A program made the translations under genes and the position numbers. A model generated the notes under the pieces. The model saw only the letters and a program-made list of their open reading frames with translations, was not told the origin of the DNA and did no database searches. A stretch of 64,000 bases of DNA from Dromiciops gliroides. Taxonomy: Eukaryota > Chordata > Mammalia > Microbiotheria > Microbiotheriidae. This document shows positions 1 to 10,559 of this stretch, in pieces. Location of the stretch: contig NC_057863.1 of assembly GCF_019393635.1 (NCBI RefSeq), positions 645,276,660 to 645,340,659 of the forward strand, read 5' to 3'. Position 1 is the first letter of the stretch, and every line of letters starts with the position of its first letter.

Positions 1-365
1 CCAATTGCCTGAAACATCCAGGGCCATCACCAGTTGTCCTGATGTATATCTTGCCACTGGGCCCAGATGGCTCTGGAGAACAGAGTGAGGGGCAGTTAGA
101 TGGCTCAGTGGATAAAGCACCAGCCCTGGATTCAGGAGGACCTGAGTTCAAATTTGGCCTCAGACACTTAACACTTACTAGCTGTGTGACCCTGGACAAG
201 TCACTTGACCCCAATTGCCTCACCAAAAAAAAAAAAAAGAACAGAGTGAGGTTGGTGACCTTGCACAGCCCTGCCTCACTAATATACAATTCAGTGCCAG
301 TCATGACATCACCTCCCAATGTCTCAATTCTCTTTGAGAATATGAAGGACAAACAACAGAAGATC
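1..365 (+). mobile_element. Old interspersed repeat split by a SINE
   Basis: The stretch from the window edge to about 90 and from 239 to 365 reads as one old repeat. Its end carries the phrases GTCATGACATCACCTCCC and GAAGGACAAACAAC, which I recognise as a common 3' end of an older marsupial SINE or LINE tail. A younger SINE sits inside it with a clean target duplication. The family name is uncertain. Confidence 0.5.
91..238 (+). mobile_element. tRNA-derived SINE, forward
   Basis: Full-length copy ending in AATTGCCTCACC plus poly-A. A 13-bp target duplication GAACAGAGTGAGG flanks it (78-90 and 239-251), so L1-type integration is likely. It interrupts an older repeat. Confidence 0.93.
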
Positions 366-1100
366 TTTTTTGTCTTTTTGAAAGCTTTTTGAAGGATTGA
401 CCATTGTGAGATTTAAAATTGACTATAAGAGCATTAACCTCCCTTTGAAACTTTTCTCTTATTTATCTCCCAGACTAGTAAATGGAAGAAGCCTCTGGTC
501 TATAGTTAGAGCTTTTATTGTTTGGAAATTACAAGGTGATGTTGATTAGAGGGATAGGAAAGTAGAAATACAAAACAAATAGTCTTAAGTCTAAGCTTAG
601 TCTATATTCAGTATAAAACTCACCAAAAGCCCTAGGCCACCTTTGCGGGGGGAGAGCGTCAAGCACGGGCTGCTATGGCAAGCCGGGCTGAGTGGAACCT
701 CAGTCAGCCTCTGTGCATGCAGCACAGCCAGTGAACAAGGAGAGCCGAAAAGACCTCCCACTTCCGTTTTCTCCTTGCCTTTTAAGCTCCCACCCTGGAA
801 GTGGAGTGCTTAGCAGCGGACTGGCGTGCGTAGCCCATGTACGGCCGTCAGTCTCCTCCCCGAAAGGGTGGTCCTTTAAAAACTGGCGTCTTTCCGTATT
901 CACTAACCGACTGTTAAAAATTTTTTTACCACACCATCCATCTGTCTCAGAAGAAGGACACCCTTGGGGTCTGCTTCTTCATGATGGAAAAGCCTTGCTC
1001 TTGGGAAACTCACCGTCTAGGTGGGGGCAGGAGACAGTCAGTCAGTCATTCATCAAATCTTTATTAGCAGCTACTCTTTTGGAAGGTGAGGGCTGAGAGA
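366..1100. other. No gene seen; small CpG-bearing patch
   Basis: No conserved coding signal is visible. Positions 640-920 carry more CpG than the AT-rich surroundings and could be a fragment of an LTR or an old promoter-like repeat, but I cannot assign it. Confidence 0.3.
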
Positions 1101-1104
1101 CATG

Positions 1105-1225
1105 AAGTTGAATTGCTCCTTGAAGGCAGGAACTGTATTGGGTTTGTTTTCACATCGATAGTGCTTACTGACGTACTTGGTATTAAGTTGGTACTTAAAA
1201 AATGCTTATTGATTGAATTAAATGT
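1105..1225 (+). mobile_element. LINE L2 3' tail
   Basis: The phrase TCCTTGAAGGCAGGAACTGT, followed by a terminal AAAAAATGCTTATTGATTGA, matches the well-known L2 3' end pattern (a 'last-used, last-listed' tail with no poly-A). Confidence 0.6.
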
Positions 1226-1298
1226 CACTCAAGTTTAGGTGATTGTCCAAGACTAAAAATGGCACAGAAGATGCCAACCTATATTTTTTGGTTTTGTT

Positions 1299-1446
1299 TT
1301 TGTTTTTCTTTGGCAGGGCAATGAGGGTTAAGTGACTTGCCCAGGGTCACACAGCTAGTAAGTGTCAAGTGTCTGAGGCCGGATTTGAACTCAGGTCCTC
1401 CTGAATCCAGGGCCGGTGCTTTACCACTGCGCCATCTAGCTGCCCC
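1299..1446 (-). mobile_element. tRNA-derived SINE, reverse
   Basis: Reverse copy with a T-rich tail at the left. Target duplication GATGCCAACCTATATT on both sides (about 1271-1286 and 1447-1462). Confidence 0.92.
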
Positions 1447-1499
1447 GATGCCAACCTATATTGATAGAAGTCTCTTTTTCTGAGTCATCTCTATCAATG

Positions 1500-1700
1500 A
1501 AATCCCATATCTTTCCAGTCTTCTCCCACCTTACAGCCTCCCACCCCCGCCCCACAGTCCTCAGTGACACTGGCCTCCAGGCAGCTCCTCCAACAAAACA
1601 CTCCATCTTCCGGCTCCTGGTGTTTTTTCACTGGCTCTCCTCCAGACTTGGAATTCTCTCTCTCCACATCCCCACCTTCTGGCTTCCCGGGGTAAGACAG
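1500..1700 (+). mobile_element. LINE L2 fragment (3' part)
   Basis: Contains the L2 3'-UTR phrases around GACACTGGCCTCC, ACACTCCATCTTCCGGCTC and TTTTCACTGGCT in the expected order. It is an isolated fragment that becomes an L1 tail further right. Confidence 0.65.
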
Positions 1701-1794
1701 TCAAGGGCCTGGTTAAAATCAAAGGATTTTAGAATTTGATTTGGGAAGGGATCACCAGACCAAGCCCCTTTGTTTAATGTTTTAAAATTAGATG

Positions 1795-1965
1795 TTTTTA
1801 TATAACCTATATCAGACTGCTTTCCGTCTTGGGAGGGAAAAAAGAAAAATTTGGAACTAAAAATCCAGTGTAAACACATGTTGGAAACTATCCTTATATG
1901 TAATATGTAACTGGAAAATAATAAAATAATTTTTTAAAAAATAAAATAAAATTACATGTTTTATT
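1795..1965 (+). mobile_element. L1 3' end fragment
   Basis: TATAACCTATATCAGACTGC, AATTTGGAACT and TGTAACTGGAAAATAATAAA are the usual marsupial L1 3'-UTR landmarks, ending in an A-rich tail. Confidence 0.7.
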
Positions 1966-1980
1966 GAAAACTTAATATTG

Positions 1981-2129
1981 GGGGGCAGCTAGGTGGTGCA
2001 GTAGATAAAGCACCAGCCCTGGATTCAGGAGGACCTGAGTTCAAATCCAGCCTCAGACACTCACTAGCTGTGTAACCTTGGGCGAGTCACTTAACCCCCA
2101 ATGCCCCGCAAAAAAAAACAAAAAAGCCC
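1981..2129 (+). mobile_element. tRNA-derived SINE, forward
   Basis: Target duplication AAAACTTAATATTG (1967-1980 and 2130-2144). The 3' end reads CCAATGCCCCGC plus A-tail. It sits just beyond the L1 tail. Confidence 0.92.
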
Positions 2130-2621
2130 AAAACTTAATATTGAACATCAGTCCAACCACATGGACTTGTTTAGTGAACATTTGCAGTTCATTTCAATTC
2201 AGTGAATGAAATATTACATAATAAGGAGACTGGCTAAAGAGAGTCCAGTCCTTAGAGCAGGGAAAATATTCCCTGCCTAATACAAACACATAGAGGCATG
2301 GTGGGCTGGCATTCCGGTATATACAGGGTAGGGGCCCTTTCCTGTATTTCAGAGAACAAAAGGAAAGGAAGGGAGTGAGCATTTATATAGTGCCTACTAG
2401 GAGGATTCTGGGAAGATGGTGGAGTAGGTCAGAAAACATTTGGCTCCCCAAATTTCCTCGATAAAAAGAGACAGAACATCGCCTCAGAGTGAACGTTGAG
2501 CAGCAGTAATAAACAGGAGTCAGGGTAAAGCAGATGTCCTAAGAACTTGAGAGGACCTCAGAAAAGACCAGACCTCCTTGGGTGGAGGTTTAGACGAAGT
2601 GAAGCGAAGTGAAACCACACT

Positions 2622-2787
2622 GGGTCATCAATATTATTCAATATTATTTTAGACCATTTAAAAGAACTAGACAGTATAAAATATCTGAGAGGATACCTGT
2701 CAAAACAGGCACAGGAGCTATATGAACATAAACATAAAGCACTTTTTATACAAATCAAGTCAGATTTAAATAATTGGAGTAACACCT
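2622..2787 (+). mobile_element. ORF2 fragment lying inside L1 5' region
   Basis: This 165-bp piece closely matches 5905-6062 (shared TTTAAAAGAACTAGACA and ATATGAACATAAACATAAA) and encodes an ORF2-like YLxGxLxKQ...LYEHKHK stretch. It is out of place between two 5'-UTR-like blocks. Confidence 0.6.
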
Positions 2788-3341
2788 CCAGGCCAGCTCT
2801 GAGGGATGGACACGTAACAAGCCCTGGGGGCAGTTAGGGTTGGGGGCAGCCTCAGTCTCCAGATCTTTCTCTTCACCAACACTGTGGGAGTCAGAAACCT
2901 GAGTAAGAGAAGACTGAAGGACCTTCCACTGTTGAGGGACTCCAAACACAGATGCTCTGACTAGATAAGGTAGAAGTCCTGGGCTACAGGGAAGAAGGAG
3001 CTAGCACACACATGGGGAGTGCAGTAGCAGAGGGGCTAGGACCCTGATGGCTGTGGGCACTTGCCAGAGAGCAGAGTGCCTGGTTTCAGTTCTGGGCAGA
3101 GAAAACAGCTGTAGTTTGCAACCACTGGAAGGACCACGGGGAGAAAGATCATTTATGCGACAAAGTAGCTGGGGCTCTAGTTTTGGGGTAGAAAAGAGAG
3201 CCCAAGGTTGGACCCTGGGACAGACCTCAGAAAATAACAGTAAAAAAGACCTGAGGCTTGGAGCAACCTTCCCCATACCTTGGGACTAAAACTTGATTAT
3301 ATTAATAGATGCTAAAAACAAAATTAAAATCATAATGAGTA

Positions 3342-3493
3342 GGGCCAGCTAGATGGTGCAGTGGATAGAACACCGGCCCTGGAGTCAGGAGTACCTGAGT
3401 TCAAATCCAGCCTCAGACACTTAACACTTGCTGGCTGTGTGACCCTGGGCAAGTCACTTAACCCCAATTGCCTCACCAAAAAAAAAAAAAAAT
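3342..3493 (+). mobile_element. tRNA-derived SINE, forward, at L1 ORF1 start
   Basis: Carries GGAGTCAGGAGTACC, TTAACACTT and AATTGCCTCACC. The target duplication ATAATGAGTA includes the L1 ORF1 start codon, so the ATG is present on both sides. Confidence 0.92.
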
Positions 3494-3610
3494 TATAATG
3501 AGTAAGCAAAGGAGAAAGAACTCAACCAGAGATAGCTACTATGGGAATAGAGAAGATCTGGGTTCATATTCAGAGGAAGAGAGTGAAGCCAAAGAAGCCA
3601 TTCCTTTTTC

Positions 3611-3764
3611 TTTCTTTTTTTTTTTTTTAGTGAGGCAATTGGGGTTAAGTGACTTGCCCAGGGTCACACAGCTAGTAAGTGTTAAGTGTCTGAGGCCGGA
3701 TTTGAACTTGGGTACTCCTAAATCCAGGGCCGGTGCTCTATCCACTGCGCCACCTAGCTGCCCC
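3611..3764 (-). mobile_element. tRNA-derived SINE, reverse, inside L1 ORF1
   Basis: Target duplication GCCATTCCTTTTTC at 3597-3610 and 3766-3779. It interrupts the ORF1 reading of the host L1. Confidence 0.93.
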
Positions 3765-4619
3765 TGCCATTCCTTTTTCAATGAGAAACGTAAAATGGTC
3801 CCAAACCCAAGAAGAGTTCTTGGAAGAACTTTAAAAGGACTTTAAAAATCAAATAAAAGAGATTGAAGAAAAATTAAAGAGGGAAAAAAGAGCAATCCCC
3901 CCCAAAAAAAAAACACACAAAAAAAATATGAAAAGAAAGTCAACCAACTAAAAATAGAGAATCAAAAACTTTAGTAAGACAATAGTTCCTTGAAAACTAG
4001 AATTGGACAAGGAGAAGCTAATGACATTATAAGGCACCAAGAAATAATAAAGTAAAATCAAAAGAGTGAAAAAAGAAAAGAAAATGTGGAATATCTCATC
4101 AGAAAAGCAACTGATTCAGAGAATAGATTGATAAGAAATAATATAAGAAGATTTGGACTACCTGAAAATTACAATTAAAAAAAAAAAGAATCTTGATACA
4201 ACATTACAAGAAATTATCAAGGAAAATTGCCCAGAAGATCTAGAACAAGAAGACAAAGCAGAAATAGAAAAAAATCCACCAATCACTACCTGAAAGACAT
4301 CTCAGGAGGAAAATTTACAGGAATATCATAGCCAAGTTCCAAAGCTCCCAGATTAAGGAGAAAACATTGCAAGTGACAAGAAAAAAATTGTTTTAAATCA
4401 TGAAGCAACAATAAGAATTACACAAGACCTAGCAGCTACTGTGTTGAAAGACCAGAGGTCTTGGAACTCTATATTCTATAGAGCAAAAGAGCTGGGGTTA
4501 TAACCAAGGATAACTTACTAAACAAAGTTAAATATAATCCTAAATGAAAAACAATGGACATTTAATGAACTGAAAGGTTTTCAGGTATTTGTGACAAAAA
4601 CAGCAGAACTTATGATTTC

Positions 4620-4731
4620 TTTTTTTTTTTCTTTCTTTTTTTTTTTTTGGTGAGGCAGTTGGGGTTAAGTGACTTGCCCAGGGTCACACAGCTAGTAAGT
4701 GTTAAGTGTCTGAGGCCAGATTTGAACTTGG
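4620..4731 (-). mobile_element. tRNA-derived SINE, reverse, 5'-truncated
   Basis: The poly-T, the RNA-polymerase-III-distal part and the middle are present, but the copy stops after TTTGAACTTGGG, so the tRNA-like head is missing. A short duplication GCAGAACTTA flanks it. Confidence 0.88.
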
Positions 4732-4846
4732 GGGCAGAACTTAATAAAAAATTCAACATATAAGATCCAGGAGAACCATAACATAAACATTAAAGACCAA
4801 TTATTAGGGACTCAATAAGGTCAAACAGTTTACTTTAGGGTGGGGA

Positions 4847-4983
4847 GGCAGGGCAGTGAGGGTTAAGTGACTTGTCCAGGGTCACACAGCTAGTAAGTGT
4901 CAAGTGTGTGAGGCCAGATTTGAACTCAGGTCCTCCTGAATCCAGGGCCAGTGCTTTATCCACTGTACCACCTAGCTGCCCCC
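4847..4983 (-). mobile_element. tRNA-derived SINE, reverse
   Basis: Starts GGCAGGGCAGTGAGG (minus reading ends in CACTGCCCTGCC). It is flanked by AAACAGTTTACTT and AAACTGTTTACTT. Confidence 0.9.
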
Positions 4984-5656
4984 CAAACTGTTTACTTCTG
5001 ATATGTGAAAATGTTCTCAGTATTTTTATGACTGTCATTATTTGGATAGTTTGAAAGGAAGGTATGGGTTGAGCTGAATATAACTGGGTAATCTAAAAAA
5101 AACTGTGTGGGGAGATATCAAAAGAAGTAACTCTCTTAATCAAATGAGGTATGAAAGAAAGAATTGATATAGAAGAAGCAAATGGGAGTAGTGGGAGAAG
5201 ATAGTGCCGGAACCTTACTCTCATCGGGAATGGATTAAAGAGGGAACAACATATATATCTAGAAGGGAATAAAAGTCTTCAAAATTCAGAAAGAAATCAG
5301 AGGGAAAGGGGATAGGGTGGGGGAGAGAATAAGGAAGAGACTCTTAGAGGGATGAGTAGCTTAAGGAATGGGAGGGCAACGTAGTGTGTAGAAGTAAACT
5401 AGAGGAGTGAGAAGAGATAGGGTAAATAAGGTGAGATGGGCAGTGAGGAAAACTGGAAAGGAAGGAAATAAATACACAGCAAGTAATTCTAGTTTAGAAT
5501 GTGAATGGGATTAATTTACCCATAAAATGGAAATGGATAGCAGATTAAAATTTTGAAATCAACAATATGTTAATTTCAGGAAACACAATAAAAATGAGAT
5601 ATACAAAGATAGAATAAAGGACTGGAGTAAAATTTATTATATAAAAAAAGCATGAT

Positions 5657-5804
5657 TGGGGGCAGTTAGGTGGCATAGTGAATAAAGCACTGGCCCTGGA
5701 TTCAGGATGACCCGAGTTCAAATTCGGCCTCAGACACTCGACACTTACTAGCTGTGTGACCCTGAGCAAGTCACTTAACCTTCATTGCCCCTCAAAAAAA
5801 ATTT
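5657..5804 (+). mobile_element. tRNA-derived SINE, forward
   Basis: Target duplication AAAAAGCATGAT (5645-5656 and about 5829-5841). A small TAAA repeat follows the A-tail. Confidence 0.92.
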
Positions 5805-6626
5805 AAAATATAAATAAATAAATAATTGCAAAAAGCATGATACTAGACAAAGTTAAAGCTAAAATAGATATAATCAAAAGAGGAAAATATGAAAACTGTA
5901 CTGTGTCACCAATATTATTTCAATAGTTTTAGACCATTTAAAAGAACTAGACAATATAAAATATCTGAGAGGAAACCTGCCAAAACAGACAAAGGAACTA
6001 TATGAACATAAACATAAAACACTTTTTATACCAAAAAAAGTCAGATTTAAATAATTGGAGTAATATTTATTGTTCATGGGTAGGTAAAGCCAGTATGATA
6101 AAAAGCAACAATTTTACCTAACTGACCTATTTATCCAATGCCATTCCAATTAAATTGCTAAAAAAATTATCTTACTGAGTCAGAAAAAATAATAACCAAG
6201 TTCACTTGGAAGAACAAAGGGTCAGGCATTTTAAAGAAACCAACGCGGAGGGGGGGGGATGTAAAGGAAGGAAATTCAGCAGTAATAGATCTTAAACTAT
6301 ATTATAAGTATTGTTGAAATATAAAATAAATAATTTCTATTATTTTAAATTTAAAATTTCTTTTATAAATAATACCAATGTAGACAAGAATAGAAGGAAT
6401 GCAGAAAATTGGGAAAACCTTCATATAGGATGTGATTGTGTTGGAATACTTCTCTGGTGTAAGAAATGATGAGCTGATTGAGTTAGAAAAAAAACATGGA
6501 AAGACTTGGACCTTTGAAGAAAGATGGTATTTATCCCCAGATAAAGACATGTCAAGTGGAAATATGTATAGTACAGTGTTACAAATATGTGTGTAACTGT
6601 ATATGAGTATGTTTATAATATCTATG

Positions 6627-6770
6627 GAGGCCAGCTAGGTGGCACAGTGGATAAAGCACCGGCCCTGGATTCAAGAGGACCTGAGTTCAAATCTGGCCTA
6701 ACACTTGACACTAGCTGTGTGACCTCGGGCAAGTCACTTAACCCTCATTGCTCTGCACAAAACAAACAAA
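6627..6770 (+). mobile_element. tRNA-derived SINE, forward
   Basis: Slightly shortened in the middle (the TTACT part of the usual CACTTACTAGC is absent) and A-tailed. The LTR element at 6775 begins directly after its tail, so the LTR element probably integrated next to or in the tail. Confidence 0.88.
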
Positions 6771-6774
6771 CATA

Positions 6775-7131
6775 TGTTAAGGCTAAAATTCTAGCTAAAC
6801 TGTCTAAAATATCTAATGAGTGGTCGCCAATAAATTATAAGCTTTCGCAAGAGTTAGACTTTTAAGCATTTATTAAGGAGAATAAGAATTTGGTAAAGAG
6901 AGAGAGAAAGGCCTAGATTCCTATCTATTAAAGGGAGAGCACATTTCTAGCTCCCTTCTCCGCCAGAGTCCAGAGGAAAGAGAGTGAGACCGAGCGCCAG
7001 TCTCTTCCTTCCTCCTCCCACTAGTCCGCGTCACTTCCTGAAGCCTGGTCTTGCCCTCAAAGACCTTTGCTTCATGGGCAGAACTCTTCTACAGTAAGTA
7101 TCCAGCAGGTGGCGTCATTCCAATCGTTACA
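6775..7131 (-). repeat. 3' LTR of the young element
   Basis: Begins TG and ends CA on the window's plus reading. On the minus strand it carries CTTAATAAATGC, a plausible poly(A) signal. Confidence 0.88.
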
Positions 7132-7145
7132 GTCCCCCCTGTTGT
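7132..7145 (-). other. Polypurine tract of LTR element
   Basis: CCCCCCT next to the left LTR reads as AGGGGGG on the minus strand, immediately upstream of the 3' LTR, where plus-strand DNA priming normally starts. Confidence 0.65.
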
Positions 7146-9103
7146 TCCTCAAGAAACAAAATGTTTCCTTGACGGAACAGTAAAAACAATATAATAACTA
7201 TTGCTAACTAATAATATGTGAACAACAATATAGAAAAGGAAGAGAGGAAAGTTTTGTCCAGAGGGGCGATTTTTTTTTTTTGTCCTCATGAACCAACGCT
7301 TTGACATTGGTCTTGCAAAGGGAGGGCCTCTGCAGAGAATACATGTTACAGATGGTGTATATTATAACAGAAAGAGAAAAGAGAAAAAAAAACAACAACA
7401 AAACAAAACTGTTCATTTAAAGTCTCTGAAAGTCTTTTCTCAGATGTCCTCTAGGTGTAGTCATAGAATGGAAGTTTTTTCAGGGGTTGATGTGTGGATG
7501 CTGGTAATCAGCCAGGAAATTTCCTACAAAATTGAGCTTAACACAACTTTAAAATAGCTTTGTCAATAATAAAATCAAACAATGAAAGTTCTCAAAAACA
7601 TGTCTAAGGGAATACAGAATCTTAGTTGTTACACATGAAACATATAATAAAACAAAAATTGAAACATTCTTTAAAATTATAATATTACTATAGTCCCCCC
7701 CCTTATGGAGGGTAATTGAGAAGACAATTGCTGCAATATTAATTATTAAAAATAATTTTTATCTGTTTCATCACTTTTTGCATCATCTGCCTAATTATCC
7801 TCATGCCATTATGAGAAATTTTAAAATCTAATATAATTAGTAACAGATGTCAAGGCCAAATTCAACACTGTTATTTATCATTACACCTGAGATAATTATG
7901 GGGGTTACCATAAAAGAACAGAGAAATGATGGGATATGAGCATTCCCACACTTGAGCAATATGTACTGCCCATACAGTATGCCAGGCTTAAAATAGGTGG
8001 ATGGAATATACGTCCATGCCACCGAACATATTGGAGGAAACTGAGTCAGACTTAATCAGATGCATGGGATTGAGATGGTCCATGGCATCAGGCATATAGG
8101 AGGGAGCATAGAAGCCAGGTGTAGAAGTGAGATGGGTGGGATCAATACTTCCAGCCATCTGTACGATATTGTGGGGAAAAATAAAATAAAATATTAAACC
8201 AAGAAAATCCAACCTCAACATTTGTCAAAAGCCGTTCCCTTGGCCATACCTTGACTTCATGCATGTCTCCCCTCATGTGACAGTTCAGTGTCTGCTCTTG
8301 CATGTATTCCTCTTGTGATTGGATGGCATCTTGGCCAACTGGCATCTGATAACTCAGAATAAAGGCAATTAATGTCTTAAATGATAAGTTCCCATAATCC
8401 AAGTCTCATATGGATTTAAAAATTGAGGATAATAAATGATTGCAAAAAATGTGAATACATCTTGACTCAGAATATAATATATAATTATGCAACAATTTCA
8501 AATAATACCTTTTTTTTACTTAGCATACAATTACTTTTTTGAAAAATCTGAACATATTTAAATACAAGTTAAAGCACAACACAATCTCAAAGACAACTTT
8601 TACAAATGTTCCCCTCTTTTTTTTTTTTTTTGGAATATGCTTATCAAAAATAATACTTCTAGAATCAATTTACACTTGCCATGGCAAACAATTTGCTAGG
8701 GAAATGCTTTAAAGAGTTTGATCAAATAATCAGTTGAGAAAAAATAACAAAAACAAACAACTCAGAATATGGGAGCACAATACTCCTAGAATTAACATTG
8801 TATTATGAAATCAAAACCATCTTGCAATGTTTCAAAATTAGAGAGATGAATAAATAGAAAAAATACACACGGAACAATAAAAGACAATGAAATTCAAACT
8901 AGGGAAATCTAAATGAATATGAACTTAATATTAATAAGAGTATTATAAAATATAAACTTGATCATATGACTATAAAAAGCTTTACAAATATTCTCCTTGT
9001 TTTAGAAACTAAGTATAAGTCACAATCTCAAAAGCATGAAAATCTCTATGAAAATAAACCCATACCATTAATTTCAAAATGTATATATAATAGCATAGAA
9101 ATC

Positions 9104-10006
9104 CTATGTAACCTCTGAACTGATACTATTACTCTGAGTGAATTCAGAACACTTTTGATTCTGATATCTAAAATCCCCAACACTCATATCAATACCTTGC
9201 CCCTTACTTTTACATTTCTGTACAATATATACCCTTCCATGGCAAAAGAAGCAGAGTCTTGAACTATGTTGATGATTGTCATTCTTATACAGCTTAAATT
9301 TTTCTTCTTTAACCCCTCTATATTGTCTGTCAGTCTTTTCACCATACAAATGCTTTATAAGATTACTAATGAAAGACAAAAGCAGGTTAGCAAAATTATC
9401 AACAAAACGAGCATATCTGGAATTTAAAGGGTTTTCTAAGGTTGTCTCAGAAGCACAGCCAGGCTGGGGAAGGGCTGAGCCTGAAGCTGCAAATGTAGTT
9501 AGAGAAAGTTGAGCATGCACATCAGATCTCTGGACTTCCCAGGCAGGGGAAGCAATGGGCTTGGCCATGGGAGGAGTAGAGGGTGGGGTCTGGAGAGGAG
9601 GGGAGGGACCAGCACAATTTGAATCAGACTTGATTTTGAACTCAGGCCTGGATTCCTCTTCCCCCACTTTGCCTCCAGGTGCTAGGGGATTAAAAACTTC
9701 TAGAGGGTGGGTCATTGCCTCCAGGCATGCAAAATTAAAGCAACAATTACTGTTAGAACTGGGAAAAGCTGCGGGAATCTCTTCAGGTTTCTCTGAAAAA
9801 GCATGGTTGGGAGAGGGAGAGATATTTCCTTGTGTGAGTAAGTTGCTGGCTCTTTTAACAAAAATAAAAAGAAAAATAGAAAATCCACAAAAACAAAGCA
9901 TTAACATGATCTTATCTCCCATTTGTCTGGTTAAACAGACTAAAATCAAAAATAGGATAATTAGGGAGTTTAAAAGGTCCATTTGAAAAAATTTAAAGGA
10001 AAACAC
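9104..10006 (-). CDS. Gag-like open frame of the LTR element
   Basis: An open frame of about 300 codons next to the 5' LTR. It starts with two hydrophobic stretches (about residues 9-26 and 33-52), continues with a proline-rich middle (PSPPLQTPPSTPP) and ends with a Cys/His-rich piece that recalls a nucleocapsid zinc knuckle. Position after the leader supports gag, but the hydrophobic N-terminus is unusual for gag. No match to a named family was checked. Treated as a fossil part of the LTR element. Confidence 0.4.
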   Translation of the reverse strand: MFSFKFFQMDLLNSLIILFLILVCLTRQMGDKIMLMLCFCGFSIFLFIFVKRASNLLTQGNISPSPNHAFSEKPEEIPAAFPSSNSNCCFNFACLEAMTHPLEVFNPLAPGGKVGEEESRPEFKIKSDSNCAGPSPPLQTPPSTPPMAKPIASPAWEVQRSDVHAQLSLTTFAASGSALPQPGCASETTLENPLNSRYARFVDNFANLLLSFISNLIKHLYGEKTDRQYRGVKEEKFKLYKNDNHQHSSRLCFFCHGRVYIVQKCKSKGQGIDMSVGDFRYQNQKCSEFTQSNSISSEVT

Positions 10007-10089
10007 AGCCAGTTCGCCAGTACTTAGCAGTTAAAGGGAGAGGGAGGGGAAATTTCTTACCCAACCAGAAGATCAGAAGAAGACTGAGG

Positions 10090-10118
10090 GTTAGCTTTCC
10101 TCTTCGTGGTCAGCCATC
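10090..10118 (-). other. Primer-binding-like site, tRNA-Arg type
   Basis: Just inside the right LTR the plus strand reads CTTCGTGGTCAGCCA. The 3' end of a vertebrate tRNA-Arg (CTTCGTGGTCGCCA) is almost the same, so the element probably primed from tRNA-Arg. Confidence 0.55.
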
Positions 10119-10475
10119 TGTTAAGGCTAAAATTCTAGCTAAACTGTCTAAAATATCTAATGAGTGGTCGCCAATAAATTATAAGCTTTAGCAAGAGTTA
10201 GACTTTTAAGCATTTATTAAGGAGAATAAGAATTTGGTAAAGAGAGAGAAAAAGGCCTAGATTCCTATCTATTAAAGGGAGAGCACATTTCTAGCTCCCT
10301 TCTCCGCCAGAGTCCAGAGGAAAGAGAGTGAGACCGAGCGCCAGTCTCTTCCTTCCTCCTCCCACTAGTCCGCGTCACTTCCTGAAGCCTGGTCTTGCCC
10401 TCAAAGACCTTTGCTTCATGGGCAGAACTCTTCTACAGTAAGTCTCCAGCAGGTGGCGTCATTCCAATCGTTACA
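10119..10475 (-). repeat. 5' LTR of the young element
   Basis: 357 bp, nearly identical to the left LTR. Ends CGTTACA on the plus reading and is followed by CATA, the same 4 bp that precede the left LTR. Confidence 0.88.
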
Positions 10476-10498
10476 CATATATATATTATCTGTGTGGT

Positions 10499-10522
10499 GT
10501 GTGTGTGTGTGTGTGTGTGTGT
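10499..10522. repeat. (GT)n microsatellite
   Basis: About twelve GT units directly right of the LTR element. Confidence 0.9.
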
Positions 10523-10559
10523 ATGGCCTATCCTGAGTGATGTATACTGCTGATGTCAG

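Larger units (their letters stand above)
2401..6260 (+). mobile_element. L1 element, broken, with nested SINEs
   Basis: A 5' end with GGGAAGATGGTGGAGTAGG opens at 2401. The region 2790-3330 is 5'-UTR-like. An ORF1 start ATGAGTAAGCAAAGGAG lies at 3498, encoding a basic, Ser/Glu-rich N-terminus (MSKQRRKNSTRDSYYGN). The region after ORF1 (about 4300-4600) is A-rich and codes in pieces. About 5905-6240 resembles the ORF2 reverse-transcriptase C-terminal side. Most of ORF2 is missing. At least five SINEs lie inside. It is a dead copy, but the ordered 5'-to-3' pieces show it was once one L1 or two overlapping ones. Confidence 0.65.
6775..10475 (-). mobile_element. Young LTR retroelement (ERV-like), two LTRs, reverse
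   Basis: Two direct 357-bp LTRs (6775-7131 and 10119-10475) bound a 2987-bp interior. By eye they differ at only about three sites, so the insertion is recent on a mammalian scale. The AATAAA signal, a purine tract beside the left LTR and a primer-binding-like site beside the right LTR all place the sense direction on the minus strand. The 4-bp sequence CATA lies directly outside both ends. The interior is too short for a full gag-pol-env set: I see one gag-like open frame and no recognisable polymerase. It is therefore a fossil, internally reduced copy that needed help from relatives to move. Class is uncertain; 4-bp duplications suit gamma-type or class I elements. Confidence 0.88.
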
